64,000 bases of DNA from Aurantiochytrium sp. KH105 (lineage: Eukaryota; Sar; Bigyra; Thraustochytrida; Thraustochytriidae): NCBI GenBank assembly GCA_003116975.1, contig BGKB01000004.1:186001-250000 (forward strand), in the 5' to 3' direction. The notes under the pieces are model-generated. The model was not told where the DNA came from, made no database searches, and was given only the letters and a program-made list of their open reading frames with translations. Numbering within the stretch: the stretch's first letter is position 1; the number at the start of each line of letters is the position of its first letter. A program made the translations under genes and the position numbers. This document shows, in pieces, positions 10,665-22,600 of this stretch.

Positions 10665-12805
10665 ACCAATTGCGGACGTACTAGCGAGCCTTTTTTTTCC
10701 CGCTCTCCAGACGGAACCACCCACTTGGCTGAAGGCTACCCTGACTCTCGCCAAGGCCAGCGGGAGAGTCCACCACCAAAGGTAATTCACCCCGAGCAAG
10801 CGCTACTGCTGCTGCCCGTGAACTTTGGTGTCATGCGGGACGCAATGCAAGGGGAATGGGATCGTCCAACCCTTGGTCTCCGACGCGACCTCCGCCGTCG
10901 CAGCCGCCGCGCGCGGAGCAGGGTTGGCGGCGGCACTCGCCCAAACGCTCGCGCCTTTAGGGTCCGCCACAGCCCGGAGGCAAGGACGCCAGTAGGAAGC
11001 AGGGAAAGACAAGGGCCCGCAGACTCTCAGCCCTTGCTAAGAGGCAGGGCGCAGGGGAGAGAAGCAGGAGGCCTCTTTCCTTTCCTTTTCTTTTCTTTTT
11101 TCTTTTCTTTTTCTTTTCTTTTCTTTTATTCTATTTTCTTTCTGTTTCCTTTTTATTGCTTTTCTTTCTTGTTTGTGGTTGGTGTTTTCATTCGTAGTGT
11201 TGCCATGGAGCAAGCTACCTGCTCCGCGGTAGGAAGCGGAGGCACTGGCCTCGGGCCGTCTTTGCAGGCACCGCACAGGCACGCCTCGCTTTGCCTCTCG
11301 CAACGCAGCCTGCGCTGCAGCCTGCGCTGCTGCAAGTGGCCGTCCAGCCAGACTGCGATGATCTTCGAAGGACGGTCCGATCGCTCGCTCGCTGGCCCCG
11401 CACGTCACTCGATTGATCGGCCGCCTGCAGCCCAACCATCGATCGCAGCCTCGCAGCCAGCCAGCACAGCGCGGAACGCCGTTCAATCGCGCGCACCGTC
11501 GCCGTGCGTGCGTGCGTGCGTGCACCCCGCCATGGCGCAAGAACGAAGCGCCGGTCCGCGGCGCGCCGGCGCTCGGGGCGCCTCGAGGTGGCAAAACGCG
11601 CGTGGCGGCGGCACATCGCGCGAGGCGGGCAGCGCGTGCACCGTGGCATGGCGTCACTCGAGTCCGATTCAGCGCCGCTCGTGCCCCGCACCCGCACCCG
11701 CAGCTCCGCAGCGGGACCCGCTGAGTCAAGCTGCATACAAATCGTTTCTGTTGCGCCTTCAATAGAGTCCGCCTGTGTTTAGTATGTGTGCGCCAACGCT
11801 GCTCCGTCTGCTTCTACTCGCGTCGCGGCAGTGGCTTGGCACCAACGTCGCCGCCGCCGCGGCGTCGGTTGCTTCTTGGCTCTTTCCCCGGCCGCGCGGT
11901 GCGTCGCAAGCGAGCGAGCGAGCGAGCGAGCGGGGCCTGCGGTTTACTGGCGAGACGAGCGGCACGGGGCGGGCGGGCTGGCTGGCAGCCCGGTGTGCGT
12001 CAGTCGGTCACTCAGCTGAGGGTCTTTTTCGGCACACGGACGCTTTCGTTAGCAAGCGGCGGCATTCGAGTCGCGAATGTACTTTGAAAGCTAACAGCCT
12101 GCCAGAAAGGAAGGATGAAAGAAATGAACGAAAAGGCAAGGCGGAAGAAAGAAAGAATGAATGAGGAAAAGAAAGAAAGCAAGAAACGAAGAAACAAAGA
12201 ACGCTCTTTCGTTGCCTATTTGCCGAGGTAGGCGGTGCTCAGACCTAAACAATCTTCCCCGTCTCGCTCAGCTCTTCTTGAGCTTCTCTCCGCTCCCATA
12301 CCAACCCTCCAACCAATCGACCGACCAACCGACGTGGTCGCTCGCCCGAGGGCCTAAACCGTCCGGGCCGTCTCCGCCGCTCTTCCGCGGCACTCCTCGG
12401 TATCTGCCGCGCCAAGCAAGCAAGCAAGCAAGCAACGCAATCAACACAAGCACCAGCAGCAGCAAGCAAGCGAGCACGCTGTGCGGGCTTTCTCTGCTTC
12501 CGCAGCCCTGCAGCCTGCTTTCCCCGCTTCGGTCCCGCGACCTTGCGAAGCCCCCTTGGCCCGATCCCTGCTCGCCTCCCTTTCTCTACGTACAATATAC
12601 CACTGTATGTAGGCCCGCCTCCCTCCCTCGGCTCATCCGCTTTCCGCCGTCCAGCAACGCACCGACCAACTGACCTTCGCAACTGCGACACTCGGCCCGC
12701 CACAAACCGGCACTGCGGCAGACAAACAGCAACAAACATGCGCGAAGAAGCGCGCGTGCGTGCTGCGTGTAGAGAGGAAGCGCGCGGCGTCTCGAAAAAT
12801 GCGCC

Positions 12806-12843
12806 ATCACTCACATCACTCACTCACTCACTCACTCACTCAC
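12806..12843. repeat. (CTCA)n microsatellite
   Basis: About nine units with one interruption near the left end. Confidence 0.9.
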
Positions 12844-15620
12844 CCCGCCACGTCAGATCGATCGTTCGCGACGCGGAGCAAGGGCATGGCTGGCATTGGC
12901 CGCAGCCTGCGAGCGAGGGAAGGCGGCCAGCCTTCGCGTCTCGCCGCGTCTCGAGATCGGCCTCTCTTCTCCTCTCCTCTCCTCGGAAACGAGTTTCGCC
13001 TCGAGAATATAAATATCCATCTCCCTGGCTGGTTGCCTCGTCGGTTGCTTGCAGTTGCAGTTGCTTGCTGTTGCTTGCTTGGTTCGTTCGTTCGTTTTTC
13101 GACTGTGATCATCCTTCGTTCCTTCGTTCGTTCGTGTCGTGCCTGTGTACATAACACAATACCCGCGCAGAGTTCGCAGTGTCTCCCGACGCAGCCAGGG
13201 CCACCCATTCCTTCGTTTCTCACCGCGGCCCGGCCCGCTTCCCATCCCTCGCTCGCCCCACTGCACCGGCCAGCGCCCAGCCTGTGAGCGCACGCACGCA
13301 CGCACGCACCCCAGACGCGACGAGCTTTTTGCTGGCCGGCGTGGGGGGAGCTGGCGAGCGAGACGCAGCGAGATCGGCAGAGGCTTCGTCGCACTCACCT
13401 GGGCAACTTGCTTTCTTTGTTTTTTCTTTGCTTTTTCTTGCAACTGCTTGCTTTGTGTTGTGGCTGCTTGTTCGAAGAAATTCAGGTCCAGGGTCAGGTT
13501 CCGATCGTATCTTTCCAGAGAGACGTCTTCTTTTTTCCCACGCTTCGAGCCAACTGCCACCGCTCCCGCCGCCATCACGCACGCACGCACGCTCGCTCGC
13601 TCGCTCAAGACTTGCTCTCCCCTCTCCCTCGCCTTCGGCGATGCGAGCTGCGATACGAACGAAAGCCGTGACGAGACGAGACTAGACTCGAGCTCGCGAA
13701 CCAAGCCAAGCCAAGTCGAGCCAACACGCAAGCAAGAAGGTCCGGCTAACTTCGTTTCCGCGCGTACGAGTCTGGCTAGTCGGCCAGCGAGCCAGGTCGA
13801 ACGCGTTTTTGCTTGCGCTTAAAAAACCTACTCGCTTGCCCGCCCTCGATCTTCGCTATCCCACCGCTGGCCGCTGCTGCTGTGGCGGCTGTGTGCTGCT
13901 ACTGCAGCTGCTTGCTTTCGAGTCGGTCCCTGCTCCTCCTGCTTCCCCCCGAACCGCCAAACGAACGCACGCGCGCTCGAACGAACGAAACCTCGACCCG
14001 ACCGGGGACCGATCGAACGAAACAACGATCGAGCGAGCGAGGGAGCGCGACGTGTTCGCTGTCGCGCTCCAACTTGGTGAGGTAGGGCGCCCAAGCAGCC
14101 GCCAGTGGTGTGGCCGCTTGCTTCCGCCACCGCAGACGCGATGCGCCACGGCTGGCTGGCCGCGGGAGAGGGAGCCAAGCGAGTCGGGTCGAGCCTCGCC
14201 TCGCGGGCCTCTCTCTGCAAGCAAGAAAGCATCCAGGCTCCGAAACGAAGCTGCGCTTGCGCCTGCGCCGCGCGACCACCCCCCGCCGCACGCATTCGAG
14301 ACTACTACAATTTGAAACACTTGGACGGCGCGAGGCGGAGCATAGAGCGGGTGCGGATTCCCCCGCCGCTGCGCGCGCCTTGATCCCTCTGACCCGCTTG
14401 CAGCAGCCAGCTGAGTCTTTCCCCGTCTCGTCTCGGCCTCGTCTCGAAGGCCTCACTTCGCTTCGCACCGCCTCGCGTCGCCGACCATCCACCCGCCTTG
14501 GCCGTCGATACCGCAGCGCAGCGCAGCGCAGCCCGCTCGCTCGCTCGCTCGGCTTGGCAGCGCCCGTCTTCCGAAGATCGTGTCTGAATGGCGGGGTACG
14601 AAAAAGAAGATTACTCTCGAACGCAGCGCCGACACGACCCGCCACCTCGCAAACCGACGCCGCGCGTCCGCTCCAACGAGCGCGTTGCGGACCGAGACCT
14701 ACGAAGCCAATCGCTGCGAGCCAGTCGCGCCAAGCCTCTGGCTGGCTGGCTGGCCGCGCAATTCATTCCATCCAGCTCCTTTGGTTTAGCCTTGCTCGCT
14801 GGCAGCCTGCAGTGAAACTTTGCAGCAGCCAGCAGAGCTGCAGCCACAGTCTGAATGGCAGACAGACAGACAGTCAGACAGAGAAGCAGGCACAGGAAGC
14901 CGGGCTCGCGCCGCTTTCGCCGCAACTCTTGAGACGAGATCCTTCCTTTCCGCTGCCCTCCTGCCGTGTGCGGGCGCAGCACGGCTCGGACTCCAGGCTC
15001 CGCCAGGATCGGGGCGCCGAACGACAGAGGACGAGAGGCCGAAGCGGTTGGTTGGCTGACTGTTATCGCGGCCGAGCTTTCGCGATGCGAGCGCGCGCGC
15101 GTGCGCGTGAGACGGCGATGGCCGCATCGCTGCTTGGTTGAAAGAAGTGAAGGCCTGCGTCGAGGGCCAAGTGCGTGCTTCGGGGCCAGCATGCATATGC
15201 ACGCATGCATGCATGGCCCGAATGCGAGCAAGGAAAGACGGAAGAATGAAGGGCCGCGGGGACTGGCTGCCTGTTCCGCTCCACGGAGACCTGAAGCCTT
15301 GGCCTTGCTTCTTTCTCATGGCGATTCATTCCTTCGGGTAATCCAGACATGCGAAAGCAGCCGAGCATCGAACGAATTCCTGCCCTCACAGTCAGGCCGG
15401 CCCGACGACTTCAAAGCAACGTCCGTGGCCGCTGACGGCCGGGCGGCGCCGCGCTTGCTTCTTCTTTTGCTTCTTCTTCTTTCTCCGCGAGACTTTCGCT
15501 CATTCTTTTCCCACTTTCCTCCTTCATTTACTGATAGCTCCTCTTTTCAAATTCCTTTTCGATTTCAAATTCCTTTTCGAAAATGTTCTTTTTTCTTTTC
15601 TTTTCCTTTTTTCCTTTTTT

Positions 15621-15790
15621 CTTTTCTTTTCTTTTCTTTTCTTTTCTTTTCTTTTCTTTTCTTTTCTTTTCTTTTCTTTTCTTTTCTTTTCTTTTCTTTT
15701 CTTTTCTTTTCTTTTCTTTTCTTTTCTTTTCTTTTCTTTTCTTTTCTTTTCTTTTCTTTTCTTTTCTTTTCTTTTCTTTTCTTTTCTTTT
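15621..15790. repeat. (CTTTT)34 pentanucleotide array
   Basis: 170 bp, 34 perfect copies counted directly, flanked by imperfect T/C-rich DNA on both sides (about 15,460-15,810). It is pure pyrimidine on the + strand and pure purine on the - strand. It makes long spurious frames of Phe/Ser/Leu on + and Lys/Arg/Glu on -. The lack of any interruption suggests a young or actively slipping array. Confidence 0.98.
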
Positions 15791-18700
15791 CCTTTTTATT
15801 CAATTTTTTACCTGCCTGCTTCCTCCAGCCACTAGCGGCTGCCTCCCGTGTCGACATCGTAGCAGCGTCCCCACACCTTCCCAAACCGCCGCCTCGCGAG
15901 CCTGTAGGCTGCTGCCACTGTTGCCGGCCTGGTTTACGTCGTCTGGCATGGCTGCAGCTGCAGCTGCAGCGGGCTGGCGTGAATGCTGACAGCTGCAGAC
16001 GGCCCTGGCTCCGCGTTCCAATCTCGCGCGCCTCCCCTCCAGCCTTCCAGCCCTCCAGACACCACGGCACGGAGCTTAGGTCCGTGCACTGTGCAACCAC
16101 AACCCTGCCACGATGCAGGAGCCCCGTAGTAGATACGGCGCCGCCGTGGCTGCGGGGTCGGGCCCCACAGCCAACATGGCAGCCTGTCGGGGCAGGAAGA
16201 GCTCTCTCGCCTCTTCCTTTTCTCTGTTTGGGCTCTTTCTCCGGGTCCCTCGCTCCGGCCGCGCGCTCCTCTTGCTTTCCCCCAGGCCGCTCGCTGCCTC
16301 GCGGCGACCGGTCGCCGGCAGCTGGCAGGTGCAGGCGGTGCAGGTTGCTCGGTTTACGCTCGTCGCCGGCTCTGCTCCGCAGCTTCCCAGCGCGCTGCAG
16401 CACGCACGCACGCACCGGCACCAGAGGCGCGGACGGAGCGCGCACGCGCCCTTGGCGTGCAGCCTCTTCCCGCCTGTCTGGATCGAAATTCTCCAGCACC
16501 AAAAAGGAAACAAAAAAGAAAAGGGAAAAGAAAGGAAAGGAAAAGGAAAAGATAAGAAATAAAAGGTATCGGCAAAGAAGGAACAAACTAACCAAAGATC
16601 TCAAAAAATCAAAGAAATGAAAGAAGCGAGAGACCCAATCGATCGATCAATCGATCCATCAGAGGCAACAAGCCTCCAGAGCCGGGCCCCGCTCGAGTCA
16701 GCAGGCCACTCACCAAGCCACCCCGAGCAGACCTCGCGCACCCACTTCCAGCGACCTTGCGCACCCACTCTCAGCAGCCAGCCAGCTAGCCTGACAGCCA
16801 CCATGGCCAGCCAGCCAGCCAGCAAGCCGCGTTTCTATTCACAAAGAAAAGCTCGCTCCTGGCTGCTGGCCGCGCACACCCATCATTCACAGTCAGGCGC
16901 GCACACGACCACCGGTGCGAGCCACCACTCACCGCCAGTCAGCCGTGTCAAGATCATAAAACGAGGGAAATCGGGACATGTCCACATTGGCCCCACTGGT
17001 GGACCCCGCCGCGACAAAGTTCGCACGGCGCTCGGCGCGAGGCCCGGCCCCGTGCCTAGCAGCAGCAGCAGCTGTCAGCTCAGCTCAGCTTAGCTCAGCC
17101 GGCTTCTGACCGCCGACGCATCGCGCACGCAGTGCAGCAAGCATCATGCAGCGGTCAGCTGCTCCGGCCCCCCAAGCAGCCAGCATCCCATTTCAGAGCC
17201 GCCCGCCGCCGAACGGGCGAGGTCCAACCTGCCGCCTTCGTTTCTTTCTTTCCTTCTTTCCATTTCTTTCTTTCCTTCTGGCTAGTTCTCGCTGGCCCCG
17301 CCTCCGGAGCCGCCAACTACAACCAACTTGCTAACTGCCGCGACTGACGCGGACTGACTGACCGACTAACTGACCCTGGCTCCTCCCTCGTTGGCGGCTG
17401 CGTTTGCGTTTGACTTCTTCTTTTCTTCGATCTTCGATCAGCAGCAGCGGCCAAGCTAGCGCACCAGGACCATCAGCCTGATGGACATCGTCGATATCAC
17501 GAGGACGAAGGAGCGGCCGGACGACCTGGCTGGAGCGAGAGTCCGGAAGGAAGCAAGATCCGCGATGGCGCAGCGATGCGCAGCAGCCATGCAACGGGGA
17601 GGACGACGATGGCGATCGAGGCCTCGCTCTGTTTACTTCGAGCGATTTGGTCCAGCGAGGTCCGAACCACTCGCAGTCGCATTGGTTGTCGCGTCAGCAT
17701 CATCGCGGCGCCGACGCTTCGTGCTCTCGAACCTTGTCGCGAGGGAGGGAGGGAGAGCGCGTGCGTCTGAGCTCCGCGTTCTAATGGCAGGGGGGTGTGC
17801 ACCGCCGCAATCGGTGGGTTCACGCGCCGCGATCGCGCGAGGCGAGGCGAGGCGAGGCGAGGCTTCGCTTCTCTCCTCGCGCCGCGACGCCGGCAGGGCC
17901 CCACCCAGCCCTCGTGCGGAGGCAGGGCCCCGTCTGTGCTGCAGGCTCAAGTCGTCCCGCTGCGCCTGCGACGTGGCGGCCGGGCCCTGCCTCTCGCACG
18001 TGCGACGGGCCGGGACGAGCTGCGACTCGGCGGCCGCCACCCATCAGCGACTCGGCGGGAGCCCAAGCGAGGACCGCGCTTCCTCCGCCCGACCCCGCCG
18101 CCGTGGCAGGCAGGCCTTCGCACAGCGCGGGTTGCAATCGCCCCTCGTGTCGCGCGCTCGAGCGAGCCGCGGCCGGAACCGGAGCCATCGCCGGGCCGGG
18201 GCCGGAGCCGGAGTCAGCTGCACCGGGAGCAAGCCTTGCTTGCCTCGCCTTTTTACTGTTAGTCCTCTTGCCTTGCCTTGCCTTGCCCAAGCAGAGGCGC
18301 CTTGTGTGCATATGTATACAGAGTGCCGTCCAGCCGTGCCAACGCGCGAGGAAGCTGCCGCAGCAACGTGAAGAAGAAGCTCGTCCGGGCCGGCCGGCGT
18401 GGCCGCGCGAAAGATGCTGCGCGGAGAAAGCTCGCTGGGTACGACAGCGAGCCAGCCTGCGAGGGCGGGCGCTCCAGGCTCGTGCGCGGCGGCGGACCCT
18501 CCCTCCCCTCAGGAGAGGAATGCAATGAAAAGAAAAGAAAAAATACCAAAGTCTGCTTGCCATCATGATGATTAACTTTCTTTCTTCGTTTGCTTCATTT
18601 CGGTTCGACCGCGAGGGCAAAAGTTGCGTGGCTATAGCGCAAAGATTTTGGCGCTCGTGTGGTGGTGGTGTGACAGAGGATCTCGGACGCGGCTAGCCAG

Positions 18701-19690
18701 GTGTGGCGGCCGCTCGCCGGTCGCCATCGGTCGGTGAGGCAGATAAAGAAAAAGCTCTTCGGGGCCAGCTACGCCGCCGCTGTAGCGCTCCAGGAAAAAG
18801 AAAATTACCTTTCTTCTTCTCCCTCACTGTCAGACTTTCGACAGAATGCACATGCGCAGCTGCAGCAGTGGTGTGGCAGCTCGCTGGCGCTTTCAAGATC
18901 TCCTGCAGCCACCACTGTTAGTTGCAGCTGGCTGCAGCACCGCGGACGCGGGTGGTAGACCAACACTGAACGGGAAAGGCTTTCCGCGCCGTCTGGGGCG
19001 CGTCATGCACGATCTTGGACAAAGCCTGCACCTCTGGGAGCTGCCAACTCAGCTGCACGCAGCTGCAGCGACCGTGCGACGACTACCAAAGTTTTGAAAG
19101 AAAAGAAAAAAGAAAGGAAAAAAGGGCCCCGAGATGGCTTCACGTTGCTCGACTCACACAGCTCAGCTCGAACGAAGGACGCATAAAAGAAAACAACTTC
19201 TTCTTCTTTTTTCTTCTTTCGGCGATGCTGCTACCCCTTCGTCGCGTCTTGGACGTCGCGTCTTGGAGTGAGCATCACCAACAGCAAATGCATGCAACCA
19301 ACGGACGAGCGGACGGACGGACGGACGGCCACGTTCTAGGCATCCTGGTCATTGCATCTTCTTGACGCGAAGCTGCCGCTGCAGCTGCTGCCTGCAGCTG
19401 CGTACCATGACCTCCACACGAGCTCCGCTTCGTCCGCCCCGGCAGCTCAGCTCCCAAACCACAGCCAACGCCAAACGCCGAGAGCTTCGACGACGAAGAA
19501 CGCGCGCTTTTTGTTGCTGCTTGATGGCTCCAAGCGCTCGCTCGTCGCACACCGCACACACCATGGGTCGTAAATGTGGTTGCGAGAACGAGAACACACG
19601 AGGGAGCCCTTCGCGCTCCAAGACAGCCTTGGACTGCTGCTGTCGTGGCCAGAAAAGGGTTCGCTGCGCGCGCGCACGCACGCGCGGGCC

Positions 19691-22600
19691 ATGCTGCCCG
19701 ACGTCCGCTCGACGCGCGCCAACGCGAGCCGCAAGAGGCAGCGCCCGCTTCTCGAAGTCAAGACTCTCACGTCCAAGCGACGACAGCACCCATCCAGCAA
19801 CAACATTCACAACTTTGACCCAGCGCTAGCGCGACGCACGGGGCGCTCCGTGGCTGTTCTCGAGCGGACGGGACACACGCAAGGATGGCTCCTCGTCGAC
19901 CCAGACAACGCCAATGACTGGTTCCCGGCCTGGGTGAGCTTTGACCCGCACGTGCCTCTGCTTCTCGTGCAGCTCGGACACCGACACAGAGTTGATGACG
20001 GCAGTCTCTTGACGCTCGAAATCGATCGCGCATATGCCCACGTCGTCATGACAAGCTCCAACGCTGCAACTGCATCTTCCTTTGCAAATACCGCGCAACA
20101 AGGTCTGTCCGCTTTTCGCGTCAAGGTGCGTGAAAATATTATTGTATGCTTTGCCGCGACGCAAGAGCATGTCGCGCAAATCTGGGTCACAGCACTACGC
20201 AATGCAATCGCACAAAGGACCAATCCTCCACCCCAAATTGATTTTGAACCGCCAAGATGGCACGCCAGACCGGCCACGCCTCTCAAAGATATCTGCAAGC
20301 ATTTCTTTTACGAATATATGCAGAACCTTGGTAATGGGTCACAAGCGCGCCAAGACCCCGTCCTCACCTCTGCCATGCGAGCATGCGACCTCGCCATCGC
20401 CTGGGACAGCTCCCTACAAACCTGGTACGCCACAAATCGACGGGATCCACAGCATGCAGTGCCTCTCATACAAGCTCTAGCACGCGGCTTTCTAGCACGC
20501 AGACAAGTCTTACGAATTCGCATGCGTCGTGCAGAAATACGTCGCCAACGTGTTATTGCGCGCGCCCGAGACCCTCATGACGACTTTCCACACATCAAGC
20601 GAGTGCTCACGTTTGCTCCAAGGCACGCGAACAAGGCCGCCACCAAGCTTCAGGCGCTTCGCCGCAGGTATTTGGAAAGGTTTCCTTACCTTGCCTTGCG
20701 AAACGGCCTCATTGCGTTTCAACAGCGCTGGCGCAACCGCTCCCTTGCGCGTCACACGGCAGCTCTCAAAATACAGCTCATGCTGCGTCGACAGTGGGCG
20801 CGCGAGGTCTTTCTCGCACGAAAGTTTGTTCGTGAGCGCGCAATACATTGCGCAGCCAGCGCTCTCGTCGCCGACGCCACATCCAGAGCCTTGCATTCCG
20901 CAGCTCGACGTTCACAAGCTGCAAATACCATACAGACGCAATTTCGCCGCATTCACACGCACCGTACGTCCTCGCGCATTCAAGCGCGTTGTCGCGGCGT
21001 TCTTGCCCGTAGACACATTGCCAGAAAACATACTGCCGCGATACGCATCCAGACCTGCTGGCGCCGTCACCTTGCGCGCGTTACGTACCGCCTGCGTCTG
21101 GTTCGTTATCGTCTTGCACGAGACCACGCGCTCGCATACTTGGCGCGCAAGCAATTTCGAAGCAGTCAAAGGGCCTCGACCATGATCGCCACCCGATTTC
21201 GCACCATGCTTGCCGCTCGGGAACACAAACGCAAGCGCTGGGCTGCTACGCTTCTGCAACGCATCGTTCGCATATGGATGCACGTACGCAAGTGGCGAGC
21301 CCACCTTCGAGCGCTGGCGATTACGCAAAAGATCGCACGCGGATGGCTCGTCAGACATCACCACCGTCGATCCACGCAAGCTGCCATTGCTCTTCAAGCC
21401 TTTGCAAGGTCCTTTACGATCGCAAAGCCCGCTCTCCAACGCAAGCGTCGTGCAGCGACAATTTTGAGCAAACACACCCGCGCTCGTCTTGCGCGTCGCG
21501 CCTTGCATCGTCATATTGCAGCCCGAGCCATTCAGACGCGTTGGCGAGCCTGTCATGCGCGTCAACGATTCAGGTCCATTTGGAATACAGTACGAGCAGG
21601 TCTTGTCTCGTTACAAGCTGTGATTCGCGGGGCGCAAGAACGCACGACTCGCTGTCGCCTTGCTGCAGACAATCTCGAGGCCACTTCGTTTCGCAGCAAA
21701 AGTCTTGAGCCGCCCATTACAATGGAAAAGACGCTTGCGCTTCTCAATCTCGGGGCTGCATGCGGTCGTATCCATGCCACCCGCTCACTCGAAAAGAGCT
21801 CGGTCAAGGCTTCGCACCGTCGAGGTCTCGTCCTTGTCCTTTGCGCACAAGAGACGGCCCGCATGCACGAGGCCCTCGCGCACATGCGTTGGCTCCAGCG
21901 CGCCATTGCCAACATTCAATGGCGCCTTCCTGCGCATGGGCCTCGCCTCATTGTCGGTGTCGCCGCGCTACAATCTCTCGTGGACGCCCAAATGATGCTT
22001 GGTGACACTTCGTTGGCCGCTGGACTCACGACGCCCATTCAGCATACACGAAAGTACATCATGTCCACTCTTTTGGGCGAATCACAGAGCGACTGCACCT
22101 GGCAAAATCATGACAATGACTCTTTGTCTCGCCAGTTTCAAGACACGCAAAATCCCGACAAAGAACTTTTGCCCCGCGTTCAAAGCGCGCAGCAGCGACT
22201 TGAGGACCTGTACACCAAAACGACCCGAGACATTGCGGAAATGCTTATTGACCTCGATGCGGCCACCATTGACGCCGAGCGACATGGCGATCTTCTCGTC
22301 GACGACATTGATCGCGCCGAGCGCAAAATGGCACATGCTCGCGCTGACGCTCGGCCCGCAAGTCTCGCAGCCTTTGCGGCGATGCAACGATTCGATCGAG
22401 CCGCACGTCACCGTCTCCCCTGTGTCGTTGACGATGCGCGAGTCGAATTTGCAAACGCTCGACGCGATCGCTGCAGCATTGAGGAAAAGATAGCATCCTT
22501 GCCTTTCGAGGCCGCCACGGACTTGCGCGATCTGTTTCAAAGAGTCAAGGCGCGCCTCGAAAAGCGATTTGCCGAGGTCGAGCATCTCCGTGATGCCATG

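Larger units (their letters stand above)
5369..19690. other. 14.3-kb gene-free, microsatellite-rich divergent intergenic region
   Basis: No reading frame here shows a recognisable domain. The long open frames are explained by high GC content and by simple repeats that are open in several frames. The DNA is crowded with short arrays of 4- and 5-base units: TGCGT near 5943-5992, GTTC 7560-7580, TTTC 8092-8118, CTTG near 9294, GATC 10644-10664, CTCA 12806-12843, GCAC near 13290, GGCGA 17838-17862, CTTGC near 18258, GGAC near 19310. Polypyrimidine tracts on the + strand recur at about 6.4, 9.0, 11.1, 15.6 and 17.2 kb. Polypurine tracts lie near 12.1, 16.5 and 19.1 kb. It separates two divergent genes, so it may hold promoters, long leaders or a non-coding transcript; none of these is proven from sequence. 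Confidence 0.7.

Noticed and set aside
14110-15141. 343-codon + frame in the gene desert
   Set aside because: Same reasons: high GC keeps several frames open, with no conserved motif.
15528-16620. Long frames on both strands over the CTTTT array (Phe/Ser/Leu on +, Lys/Arg/Glu on -)
   Set aside because: A pentamer repeat without stops is open in every frame of a strand; there is no conserved sequence outside the repeat.
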